From Zygnema cylindricum (Eukaryota > Streptophyta > Zygnematophyceae > Zygnematales > Zygnemataceae), in NCBI GenBank assembly GCA_037447655.1, contig JBBHKE010001435.1, positions 225,608 through 289,607 of the forward strand: a stretch of 64,000 nucleotides of DNA, given 5' to 3'. Shown here piece by piece: positions 12,497 to 23,094 of this stretch. The position numbers and the translations under genes were made by a program. The notes beneath the pieces are model-generated. The model searched no databases. It was not told the DNA's origin and was given only the letters and a program-made list of their open reading frames with translations. How positions within the stretch are numbered: the first letter of the stretch is position 1; each line of letters opens with the position of its first letter.

Positions 12497-13278
12497 TGTC
12501 TTTTTGGAAAGCTTTTAGTCTCAGAGCACCGCAGCAGCAATACAGACAGAGCAGTGCAGTTGCTATACAGACAAGGGAGCGCAACTTCCATACAGCAGCA
12601 GAGCAGATAGAGCAGCGCAGATACTATACAAATAGCACAGCAGCGCAGCAGCGATGCTCCAACACAGACAAGACAACGCAACCACGATTATATTTGATAT
12701 GGTCCGTACGGACAAGGCAGCTCCTGATATTCTTAATGGGATTATGTACAAGATAGAGCAACTGCGATAGATAGGATTTTAGTTAACTTAGTGGGTAACT
12801 TAGTGGTAGCTTAGTGATAGCTTAGTGGTAGCTTGACAGATTAGTGGTAGCTTGGTGGTTTGATGTACCTCTCAAGTACACTTGTGTTGCTAGTTCAACA
12901 CAAGTATAAGACTTAGAACTCAGAACATATATGTATCCATACTTCGAAGTAGAAAAAGTGCCAACAGTTTTTGGGAAACTTCTGAGTATTATATCTTGAG
13001 TGTTGTCGGGTCAATTGTGCTAAAACTTTGGGAGTTGTCAGTGTTTACGCTACTCTATATTCTGATAGAGTTTTGTGAGGTTTGGATGCTTGTATAAGAA
13101 TTGGTTGTTGTAATTTATAAATCTTTATTTCAGTCAATAGGGGTAAAAATAACTTAGGATATTTTTTCTAGTAGTCTACTATAAGACTTACCTTAATTAG
13201 TGTTACAGTAGCGAGAGGTACAGTAGAGCGTACTACTACTCCTGCTCCTCCACCTGCACCAGTGGTTGTAGAACAATA
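12497..13278 (+). repeat. 5' LTR of element B (about 782 bp)
   Basis: Begins TGTCTTTTTGGAAAGC, matching the LTR start of element E read on the minus strand (34572 leftward), and ends ACAATA, a decayed ACAACA. Positions 12530-12670 are an irregular run rich in GCAGCAG and ATACAGACA. Positions 12785-12855 hold repeated TTAGTGGTAGC motifs shared with the LTR of element A. Small cysteine-rich frames here are by-products of the CAG-like run. The LTR abuts satellite array 1. Confidence 0.75.
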
Positions 13279-13292
13279 GGTTTTGCGCCTGT
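13279..13292 (+). other. Mutated primer-binding site of element B
   Basis: GGTTTTGCGCCTGT lies where intact relatives have GGTTATGGGCCCAC, immediately 3' of the LTR. The ATG start codon is lost (TTT), so this copy lacks both the primer complementarity and the gag start. Confidence 0.65.
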
Positions 13293-16200
13293 CATAAAGA
13301 ATTCCTATCTTTCCCGGGATAAGTATGTTTACTGGGCGGATATGGTGGAGACACATTTTGAGAATTTCAATCTTTGGGATATATTGGATGGTTCACTAGG
13401 TGAATCTGATCCGTCATGGTCTAAGAAAAATACGCAATCACGTTCTATTCTGAAATTTTGTATATCTGAGGACTAAGCTATGTCTCGGATAAAAATGAAA
13501 AAAGCAATTGATATCTAGAAATCCCTTAATAGTGATTATGAAAAGGCTACTGTCTAGAAAGAGCTTCTATTGGCTGAAAAACTTGGGACTATAAGTACAT
13601 TGGCGGTACAATGGCTGAATATTCTAACAGATTTCGTATCCTTGTAGATGCACATGCTTGTGCAGGTGGGGTGTTTCCTTCTTTTCAATAGGCAGCATTG
13701 CTCCCGAGGGGTCTCCCTCGTAGTATGACAAAAGCATCTGACATGCTCAAACAAAAAGATAAAGCTAGCTAGACTTTACAGTTAGCCATCAATATTTTAC
13801 GAGAGGAGGAAGCTACATCTAATATTCTCAATGTTGAGAAAGTAGAGGCTTTTAATTCAGAATTTTAGAGAAAAGGATAGTTTAATCACAAAAGGAATCA
13901 ATTTTTTCACTTCAGACAGTTTAATCAAGGTGGAAATAGACAATCTAACAATGCATGTTTTTATTGTAGTGAGAGAGGTCATGGATACAAATTTTGTCCT
14001 AATCTTAAAAAAGCTAACGATACAGGATTATACAGGTCGGGATGGCAACATGCTAGTTTTAGAAAGGCTTCACGGGGCCTACACCTCGTGGAAATGCACT
14101 ATCTTCGGCCTCTTCGTCTCTCTAAGACGAGACTTTGACGGTTTCTGCGGAGGACGATACCGATCTATTCGCTATGGCGGCTGCCATCGAGGGCGCGAAG
14201 GGCCCTGGATGGATAATGGATACAGGAGCGTCAGCCCACATGTGCTTGAACAAGGCTATCTTCAAAAATCTGAAAGCAACGACGAAGAAAAATATTTATT
14301 ATGTTTGTGGAATGAGTGTCCAAACTCGTGCTGTGGCTGATGTGTCCTTACTAGTTGATGTAGAAGGAAAAACAATTGCAAGGACTCTTCACAATGTCTT
14401 ATTTGTGCTTGACTTTAAGAAAAATCTGTTTTCTACGTCGTTGGTAGAGAGTAAAGGCTTTGAGGTTAATTTGAAAAATGGTAGGCAGGTTGTTAGCAAA
14501 CTTGGCAAGGTTGCGGTTACAGGTACTAGAGATAGTAGCAAGCTGTATCGCATGGATATGGCTAATACCAAGGAGAATGATGTTCTGTACTCCAGTGTTT
14601 TGAACTCAGATGAGTTGTGCCATAAAAGATTAGGCCATGTAAATTATCATAGTCTGAGGAAAATGGTCCTTGCTTGAAAAATAGAGGGTGTATCAATCAG
14701 AGATGAGCTAGTCAAAACTTGTGATGGTTGCGTTTTAGGCAAAATCCACAGATTACCATTTCCTAAAGAGTCTGAGCATCTGTCAACGAAACTTTTACAA
14801 CAAATTCATTCGGATGTCTTTGGTCTGGCGAAGGTTCCATCTGCCGGGGGGATGAAATATATGGTCACCTTCACAGATGATTTCTCCAGGTTTACAAAAG
14901 TTTACTTCATGAAGGAGAAGAGTGAAGTGTTTGGCCACTTCAAACACTATTAAGCATAGGCTGAAAAACTTCATAATTCACCTATTTTGCAGCTCTGATC
15001 GGACAATGGTGGTGAATATACATCGAAAGAATTCGAAAACCTTTTACTCAATGAAAGCATTAGTCATCTATTGATTGTTCCATATTCATTGGAACAAAAT
15101 GGGGTGTCGCAAAGACTGAATATAACTCTCACGGAGAGCTCTAGGTCGATGCTCCCAGATAAAAATGTGGATCCGAAATTCTGGGCTGAGTCTCTAAATT
15201 ATGCAGTTTATATTAAAAATAGGATAGGATTAAGATCGGTAGAAACTACTCGTTACGAGATCAGAATAGGTAGCAAACCAGATGTTACCCATTTCAAGGT
15301 CTTTGGTAGTCAATGCTTTATATTGGATACGTCTACAAATAGATGGAAAATGGACCCAAAAGGATTACCGAGTGTTCTGTTAGGATATGATGATCACTCA
15401 AAAGGTTATAGAGTCTTTGTGTTTGAGAGGCAGAAAATAGTTATAGCAAGGAACATATTTGTTAAAGATTAACTAGACTCCATAGATTTATTTCAAATGA
15501 CAGAGCAGCAAAAGCAACAAAAGGTACAGGAATATGTCATTTTAGATTGGATGCAGGAAATTGTCCCGCAGATTCCACAAACTCCGGAGGTGACTCCGGC
15601 GTCAGCCTCTCTCCAAGTTCCTCAACAACTTTGCCTCCAAATGGACCAACAGCGGTCAGTACACACAGATCGTAACCAGTGCAATCAGCGCAAAGCACGG
15701 CATCCGAGGATCTCAGCCTCGGAATTTCCGGGGGGAAGAAGACCAAGTAGCCGCTTGCAAGCAAGCTGTAACTTTGCCTGCTCGGCAACCTCAGGAGAGC
15801 CTTTGACCATTCAGGAGGCCTTCTTATCACCAGAACGGAATCATTGGATTGAGGCAGCAAACGACGAAATGAAGTCGAGGCTCAAATAGTGGGAGCTTGT
15901 GGACCTTTCTCTAGACCAAAAAGCGATCGCCAGCAAATGGGTATTCAAGGTGAAGTTAAATCTCGATAACACCATTGAACGTTATAAGGCCAGACTTCTG
16001 GCAAAGGGGTATAATCAAAAGGAAGGAATCTATTTTGAAGAAACATTTTCTTCGGTTCTAAGATTTCCGACAGTTAGGATTTTGCTGTCTATAGCTGCTA
16101 TAGAAGATATGGAAATACATCAGATGGATGTAAAGACGGCCTTTTTGCACGGAGAACCAGAAGAGACCATTTACATGCAGCAGCTTGAAAAGTATGTGGA

Positions 16201-16678
16201 ACGAGGAAAAGAGCACTTAGTATGCAAGTTGCTAAAATCTTTGTCTAACCTAAAAAAGGCCCCCAGACAGTGGAATCTAAAACTTGATGAATTCTTGACT
16301 AGCCTAAGATTTTAAATGATAAGTTTCCATCACTCTTTCTACGTTCTAAAGGGTGAAAATGCGATAGTGTATATAGCAGTATATGTAGATGATTTGCTAT
16401 TAATTAGCAAATCAATGGTTGAAATTAACAAAATCAAAACTGCTCTAAACTCACGGTTCGAGATGAAAGACCTCTGTGAGGCAAAATGTATTTTGGGTAT
16501 CCAGGTAGAGAGGGACAGAAATAAGAAAATAATAAAATTGACTCAAAAAAAGGGTATTGGAAACATGTTAGATGAGTACGGAATGCGGGGGGCAAAAAAA
16601 TGTTTAACTCCAATGGAGTTTCGGCAGAAGTTAGAAGGAGAAGAGACTGACCGGGTGTCATTGTTAGCGAGTGTTTAG
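13292..16678 (+). pseudogene. Copia Gag-Pol polyprotein relic (element B)
   Basis: A pseudogene in several frames. Gag start region (KYVYWADMVE, ILDGSL) near 13320-13410 with stops; intact CCHC zinc knuckle at 13956-13997; protease motif DTGAS near 14220 in an open stretch 14135-14677; pre-integrase HKRLGH near 14620 and C-x2-C near 14725; integrase core with the first Asp in HSDVFG and the second in SDNGGEY near 15000. The usual catalytic Glu in NGVAER is replaced by Gln (NGVSQR), so integrase would be inactive even without the stops. RT runs from about 15850, with YVDD at 16382-16393. In-frame stops include 13474, 15887 and 16313. RT ends at 16678, before the junction with element C. Confidence 0.9.
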
Positions 16679-16709
16679 AGTTGGGGTAGAATGATCTTAT
16701 GACAATAAT

Positions 16710-17687
16710 CAAACTGTCAAACTTGTCGCAGTCACTGAGAAATTCGAGAGGAAGCTAGAGCCATGGCTACCTAGGCTATCCAGGGGTTTACGGGATATAA
16801 ATATTAGTTTATTTATAATTAAGGATATGTTTACAAAAAAAATTGTGCCACCTTCAAGATTTGAACCTCGAACCTGCCAGCCGGTAGTTTGCCGGTTGAC
16901 GATAGCTCTAACCGTTAACTCTAAAGATAATGTTACGTAATGTAGGGTTTGATAATTATTTAAACATTTATACGTAGGATAGTTCATTTAACTGAAATAG
17001 TTTTACGGGAGACATAGATCCAATAATGTAAAAGTACGGATCATGGTACGGATAAGAAACCAATACTGCGCATTTATTTCTTTACCGAAACAAATACCGC
17101 GCATGTATTTATTACGGCTACGATTAAATGTGAATTTAATCGGAAGGCCGAAATTAAACGCTGAGATCGCGGAAGAGAATTTCGGCGGTTATTGATTGTA
17201 GCATCATCGGATAACACGAGGCGGAATGGCATTGTCTCGCGGCATCTCCGAGGATTAAGGGAGCGAATCCGGATATACCACGTGTCGACATTTAGGCTAT
17301 GTCGTACAATGTTCGTACAGAAAGTACATCGACAGCTGTACTTTTGTGTACGGAGGAGTAATCTACTTGGCTCCGTACATCAGTAGATAGAGTCTGTGAG
17401 AGAGATAGGACTTAGAAAAATTAGGAGATAGGACCCTTTCTCCCAGAGAGCTTCTATACAAAAGGTCAACTTTGACCCTCCATAACTTACTGCTCAGGGG
17501 AGCAAATTCAGAGATATTTTTTGCTATCTACTCAAGGGAGTCTTCCCTCCACAGAGGTGAAGTTGATCAGGGTTATTGTCTGCCAGGGTGGCAGTTATTT
17601 TTGCTGAAACAAAAAAGGGTCAGGGTTAACCTAAAGTCTTCTTAGAAATTGTCCACTCTGAGGACTTATGGAGGTCTCAGAGTTTCA
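16710..17687 (+). repeat. 5' LTR of element C (5' truncated)
   Basis: Matches the 3' LTR of the same element (22132-23094) throughout, with scattered substitutions, and ends ...GAGTTTCA just before the primer site. It carries G-box CACGTG at 17279-17284, a rev-comp CCAAT-type motif, and the antisense tRNA-like segment at 16845-16924. Confidence 0.9.
16845..16924 (-). other. Antisense tRNA-like segment in LTR (element C, 5')
   Basis: On the minus strand it reads GAGTTAACGGTTAGAGC (D-arm-like), a variable middle, then AGGTTCGAGGTTCAAAT resembling a pol III B box and T arm, then a GC-rich tail. It is not a complete tRNA. The segment recurs at the same place in other LTRs here. Confidence 0.55.
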
Positions 17688-17701
17688 GGTTATGGGCCCA
17701 C
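17688..17701 (+). promoter_or_regulatory. Primer-binding site of element C containing the gag ATG (17692)
   Basis: GGTTATGGGCCCAC begins directly after the LTR and complements the initiator tRNA-Met anticodon arm. The ATG inside it opens gag (MGPPSRVPIF), so there is essentially no leader between LTR and coding sequence. Confidence 0.85.
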
Positions 17702-20700
17702 CCTCTAGGGTACCAATCTTTAATGGAATTGGCTTCATATACTAGGAAAGTATGATGATAGGAGCTCTATGCGAAAAAAGGTTTTTGGGGATAGTGAGTG
17801 GACGGTTGAGGCGTCCATCAAGTCTTGGAATTCCTCCAGGGTTTGGAGGAAGCAGATTCACTAGGAAAGAGGATCCACCTTCAACGGAGGAAACAAAAGA
17901 AGGAGAGGTGGTGGACAAAGGAAAGGAGAAAGAGGCGACCACACCAATAGCAACTGGTTCAGCATTCATGTCACCTATTCCCAGGAACGAGGAGAATGAT
18001 ACTGAAACCTGGGACTTCAACAATATGGCGGCAAAACACTTCATCCTACGCCATCTCACTCAAGAACTTGCATGTCCTCAGTTGCAAGTAGAAAGGCCAT
18101 TTGATCTTTGGATGGCTCTCATAGAGATGTACCGAAGTGGTACGATTCAGCAACAACACTTGGCTGATCAGTAAGTTATGGAGTATGCATACAAAGGGGG
18201 GAAGATGTTGGATTTTTGCAATGAGCTTGCTACACTCTTCATGGAGCTACAGAGTGCAAGAAAAGATTTTAGTGAAAAAGAAAAGGTTAACTGTTTACTG
18301 ATGAAGTTACCCGATGAATTCGAGAACATCGTCAACCGTGTGCAGGACTTGCCGGACTCAAGGTGGATTTGGAACTCAGTGGTAGGGATGATTCTCGTTC
18401 GAGAGAATACAATTGAGATCCGAAGGGGAGGAAAGAGTGGCCAAGCCTTGGCAACTGCGACCGATTGGAGGAACAAGGATTACCTGAAACTGGTCGGAAA
18501 CTATGGGGGGGGGCAGCAGAAGAATCAGACTGACGAGTTCGGACCAAGGGTTCCCAAAGTTTTATGTCATTTTTGTAAGAAACCTGGGCAATATATGGCA
18601 GAGTGCACTAAGCTAACCGAGCTTCGGTTAAAAGAAGGGCAGACCGGTGGTACCCCGAGAGGAAAGAAAAAGGCCTTTGTGACACAGGTACATGAGGCGG
18701 AATCCGAGGACGAGGACGATGATCTCCTTTTAGATGAGGAGTTGGAGGCGAAAAATGAGGTCGAAATTCCACGAAGGCAGAAATGTGCTTACGGTGGATT
18801 GAAAGGTGAAGCAGGCTGGATTGTAGATTCAGGTGCCTCTATGCACATGTTTAAAGATAGGCACCTGTTCACTAAGATAAGAAATATTCCCACCGTAGAG
18901 ATAGAGTACGGGGATGGGAGGATAGTCACCACTACTCTTGTAGGATCGGTATATTTGAAAGTGTTACAAGAAGGAAAGACATCCATAGTAACATTCTCCG
19001 ATAAATTGTTTATTCCGGAACTGAACAAAAACCTCATCTCTACATCCGTATTAGATGATAAGGGTTTTTTTACTAGCACTAGGGAAGGAGTCTTTCCTCC
19101 TAGTTTTGAGGAGGATGTCTATTTCATTGCTGAGAAAGGTAGCCATAGGATGTTTAGGCTTGTTTTAAGCTATGAAAAGAAGACACTTTATTATGCAGGT
19201 GTTTATCATATTATGATGTGGCATAAGAGGCTTGGGCATGTGAATCTAGACAAGTTAAGAGAGATGAAAAAGATGGGAGTGGTGGAAGGGATTAAGTTCA
19301 GTGAGAATGATAATATATGTGATTGTAGTGGATGTGCTCAAGGTAAAACACACAGATTACCCTTTCCTAAAACAACCACCTATAAGGGAGAAAATATTCT
19401 AGATCTTGTACACACAGATATTTGGGGACCGGCTAAAGTGCCCTCATCGGGGGAGAAGACATTTATGATGACTATCACTGATGATTGGTCTCGGTATTCC
19501 CGAGTGTATTTTTTGAAAAACAAGTCAGAAGCTCAGGATTATTTTAGACAATATAAAGCATGGAGCGAAAAACTCCATGAAACTCCAATCAAGAGAACAA
19601 GGAGTGACAATGGTGGAGAGTATACTTTTAACCAGTTTGAGGAATTTATGAGGGAAGATGGGGTCCAACACCAAAAGACAGTTCCACAAAACCCGAAACA
19701 GAATGGTGTAGCTGAAAGGTTTAATAGAACACTAAGTGATAGTGCTAGATGTATGTTGTCAAATAAGAAGATATGAAAAAGGTTTTGGGCAGAAGCAATG
19801 AACTTTGCTAATTACCTCAAAAATAGAGTTCTTACTTCAGCTATAAAAGATCAAACACCTTATGAGAGATGGACAGGCCGGAAACCAAACATATCTCACT
19901 TAAAGGTTTTCGGCAGTCAAGTATTCAGACTAGATACAGATCGGTCTAATTGGAAGCTAGATCCTAAAGGAAAACCGGGATACTTATTAGGATATGATGA
20001 GGATGTTAAAGGATATAGTGTTTATGATCTAAAAAGGGAAGATATAATCTAAGTAAAGCATCTAGTAGTTAGAGATGAAAGAAAGTCTGTAGATCACATC
20101 AAATACACAAAGTCAGTAAAAATCAGATTTGAGTCAGAAAATTCCGATGACTTTGAGCTTCCTAACTATCCAGGTTTTAGAGAAGATGACATTCTTGCAT
20201 GTACAAATCAGACCGAAAAGGACTCGGCTGTGGAAACTCTAGTGACAACTCTAACTGAAGCGGAAGACGTGGTGGAAATTGATTCGGAATCAAGGGATAG
20301 GGGAGAAGCCGAGTTTGTTCGAAAGAATCCACGAGAACCATCTATTCCGACCTCAAATTTTGAGGGGGGGAGGAGAAGTAGCAAAAGACTGCAAGAAAAA
20401 CAGGTTAATAACAAGGTAACTAAACTATCTCATCAAGATGAACCTCAAACTTAAGGAAAGGCGATGACTTGTCCTGAAAGAAATCGGTGGAAGACAGCCA
20501 TCAATGAGGAGATGGCCTCAATCATGGCAGCCGATACTTGGGAGCTGGTGGATTTTCCACCTAACCGAAAACCAATCGGTTGTAAGTGAGTTTTCAAATT
20601 AAAACTGAACCCAGATAACACAATCGAGCGCTACAAGGCCAGACTAGTGGCAAAGGGATTTACACAAAAAGAGGGAATTGACTACGAGGAAACCTTTGCC

Positions 20701-22026
20701 CTGGTGGCCAGATTTCCCTCCGTCCGCATACTTCTCAGCCTAGCTGCAGCGGAAGACATGGAAGTGCACCAGATGGACATGAAGACAGCCTTTTTGAATT
20801 GAGAATTGGAAGATAAGATCTTCATGCGACAACCCAAAGGGTTTGTGGAGGAAGGAGAGGAGAGTAAGGTATGCCTGCTGATTAAATCTCTTTATGGTTT
20901 GAAACAGGCGCCTCGACAGTGGAATAAGAAGCTTGATGAGTTTCTTACCGGTCTGGGATATATTCGGATCAGCTCAGATCACTCAATCTATGTATTCAAA
21001 GATGAGAAAGGTTTTATATTTATTGCAATTTATGTTGATGATTTGCTTGATTTACGTAAATCAATGGAAAAAATTAATAAACTGAAAACCGATCTTAAGG
21101 GGAGATTTGAAATGAAAGATATGGGGGAAGAAAAATGTGTTTTGGGAATTCAAGTAGAGAGAGACCAAAAAAGAAAAATTATAAGATTGACTCAAAATGA
21201 AGCAATAGGGAACATGCTTGAAAAATTTCAAATGGATAAAGCTAATAGTTGTACAACTCCAATGGAGTTGAAGAAGGGAAGTGAGGGGAGTGAGGAAGAA
21301 AGAGTCATAGTCTTAGACGAGGAATTATCTCTTGAAGAACAGAAGTTCATGCAGACTATTCCTTACAGGCAAGTAGTGGGAAGTCTAACCTATTTTATGA
21401 ATTGTACCCGGCCGGATTTAGCTGCAGCTGTAGGAGTGCTGAGTAGAAGTCTAAATGCTCCCACTAAGAGGGATTAAGAGGCAGCTAAGAGAGTCTTTAG
21501 ATATTTGATAGGAACTAGGGATCTATGGTTGCATTTGGGTGGGGAGAATACTAACATCACTACTTGGAGTGATGCCAGTTATGGTGATGCTTCGATGAGG
21601 AGACGCACTTCTAGATATGTATTATATGTGGGTGATGGGGCTTGCTGTTGGAGTAGCAAACAGCAAAAAATTATTGCTCAGTCCACCATGGAGGCTGAGT
21701 ATATGGCCTCTTGCTCTGCTGTAAAATAATTGATGTGGGTCAAGTCTTTGCTTGGTGAGCTTGGTCACCTTAAGAGTGGTGTGCAGAAAATATTTTGTGA
21801 TAATCAGGCAGCAATCGCTATTTCTCCCAATCCTAAACATCAATTTAAAGCCAAACACATGGACATTAGACTCAACTTTGTTAGAGAGAAAGTAGAAAAC
21901 AAAATAATCAGTTTAGAGTACCGACCAGATAGTGAGATGGTAGCAGAAATGATGACCAAACCTGTGCCTTCCCCTAAGCTAATTTTTTGCAGGGAGAAGT
22001 GTGGTCTAAAATTAAAGATTGACTAG
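17692..22026 (+). pseudogene. Copia Gag-Pol polyprotein (element C), broken by stops
   Basis: One continuous frame of about 1,440 codons interrupted by about ten stops and no obvious frameshift. Gag starts at 17692, with stops at 17743 (TAG in place of Trp) and 18172. Longest open stretch is 18178-19776 (532 codons). Zinc knuckle near 18565 reads C-x2-C-x4-Q-x4-C, so the metal-binding His is lost. Protease DSGAS at about 18826. Pre-integrase HKRLGH near 19223 and C-x2-C near 19330. Integrase DDE residues are all present (HTDIWG near 19408, SDNGGEY near 19605, NGVAER near 19704). RT from about 20460, YVDD at 21031-21042. RNase H signatures TTWSDASYGD (about 21565), STMEAEY (about 21685), CDNQAAI (about 21798). 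Stops also at 19774, 20050, 20452, 20588, 20800, 21475 and 21727. Enzymatic motifs are mostly intact; the knuckle and stops make it inactive. Confidence 0.93.
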
Positions 22027-22039
22027 AAAATAAGGGGAG
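22027..22039 (+). other. Polypurine tract of element C
   Basis: AAAATAAGGGGAG immediately precedes the 3' LTR start TGTAG. Relatives G, H and K have equivalent tracts before their LTRs. Confidence 0.85.
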
Positions 22040-22262
22040 TGTAGAAATTAATGGTCTTTTAAAGTATTTTCTAGGTCTGAATAGAAATAAGAAAGAAGCC
22101 GAAGCAGTCTACCTCTAACTTCTCTCTCCAACTCTCAAACTTGTCGCAGTCACTGAGAAATTGGAGAGGAAGCTAGAGCCATGGCTACCTAGGCTATCGA
22201 GAGGTTTACGGGATATAATTATTAGTTTATTTATAATTAAGGATATGTTTACTAAAATATAT

Positions 22263-22342
22263 GTGCCACCTTCAGGATTTGAACTTGGAACCTGCCGGCC
22301 GATAGTCTGCCGGTAGCCGATAGCTCTAACCGTTAACTCTAG
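22263..22342 (-). other. Antisense tRNA-like segment in LTR (element C, 3')
   Basis: Starts 223 bp from the LTR start. Minus strand: GAGTTAACGGTTAGAGC, a variable middle, AGGTTCCAAGTTCAAATCC, GGTGGCACA. It resembles a tRNA D arm followed by a T arm, with spacing close to tRNA length. Confidence 0.6.
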
Positions 22343-22631
22343 AGATAATGTTACGTAATGTGGGGTTTGATAATTATTTAAACATTTATACGTAGGATAG
22401 TTTATTTAACTGAAATAGTTTTACGGGAGACATAGATCTAGTAAATGTAAAAGTACGGATTACGGTACGGATAAGAAACCAATACCGCGCATTTATTTCT
22501 TTACCGAAACGAATACCGCGCATGTATTTATTACGGCCGATTAAATGTTAATTTAATCAGACGGCCGAAATTAAACGCTGAGATCGTAGAAGAGAATTTT
22601 GGCGGTTTTTTATGATAGCCACATCGGATGA

Positions 22632-22800
22632 CACGTGGCAAAATGGCATTGGATCGCGGCATCTAACGGAGCGAATCCAGATATACCACGTGTCGACATT
22701 TGGGCCATGTCGTACAATGTTCGTACAGAAAGTACATCGCAAGCTATACTTTTGTGTACAGAGGAGTAATCTGATTGGCTCCGTACATTAGTAGATAGAG
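22632..22800 (+). promoter_or_regulatory. Likely U3 promoter elements in the 3' LTR of element C
   Basis: CACGTG G-boxes at 22632-22637 and 22687-22692, and a reverse CCAAT motif (CTGATTGG) at about 22771-22778, recur at equal places in several LTRs here. G-boxes are bound by plant bZIP/bHLH factors. Promoter use is inferred from conservation only. Confidence 0.4.
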
Positions 22801-23094
22801 CAGTGAGAGAGATAGGACTTAGAAAAATTAGGAGATAGGACCCTCTCTCCCACAGAGCTTCTTTACAAAAGGTCAACTTTGACCCTGCATAACTAACTGC
22901 TCAGGGGAGCAAATTCAGAGATTCTTTTTGCTATCAACTCAGGGGAGTCTTACCTTCACGGGGATGAAGTTGGTGAGGGTTATTGTCTGCCAGAGTCGCA
23001 GTTATTTTTGCTGAAACACAAAGGGGTCAGGGTTATCCTAGATGCTTCTTGGAAACTGTCCACTTTGAGGACTTATGAAGGTCTCAGAGTATCA

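Larger units (their letters stand above)
12497..16709 (+). mobile_element. Element B: decayed Ty1/copia element, 3' truncated
   Basis: 5' LTR, mutated primer site and a polyprotein relic up to the RT domain. The end of RT, RNase H and the 3' LTR are missing where the 5' LTR of element C begins. Order is Gag, protease, integrase, RT, as in Ty1/copia. Its LTR family is that of A and E. Confidence 0.85.
16710..23094 (+). mobile_element. Element C: nearly full-length Ty1/copia retrotransposon
   Basis: 5' LTR lacking about the first 90 bp, primer site, one long Gag-Pol frame broken by point stops, polypurine tract, and a complete 1,055-bp 3' LTR. It truncates element B on its left. On its right the 3' LTR ends exactly at satellite array 2. 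It is the best reference for the C/D/F/K lineage in this window. Confidence 0.92.
22040..23094 (+). repeat. 3' LTR of element C (1,055 bp, complete)
   Basis: Starts TGTAGAAATTAATGG and ends ...GAGTATCA, where satellite array 2 begins. It is the same length as the 3' LTR of element F. It includes an antisense tRNA-like segment (22263-22342), G-boxes, a CCAAT-type motif and the GCTCAGGGGAGC inverted repeat (about 22900) that recurs in the other LTRs. Confidence 0.92.

Noticed and set aside
12487-12756. Cysteine-rich small ORFs on both strands
   Set aside because: Products of the irregular GCAGCAG run in the LTR of B; overlapping in three frames, no start or domain support.
17192-17386. Arginine-rich 64-codon ORF, also at 28372-28566
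   Set aside because: Same non-coding LTR segment in two copies; no start context, stop-free by chance.
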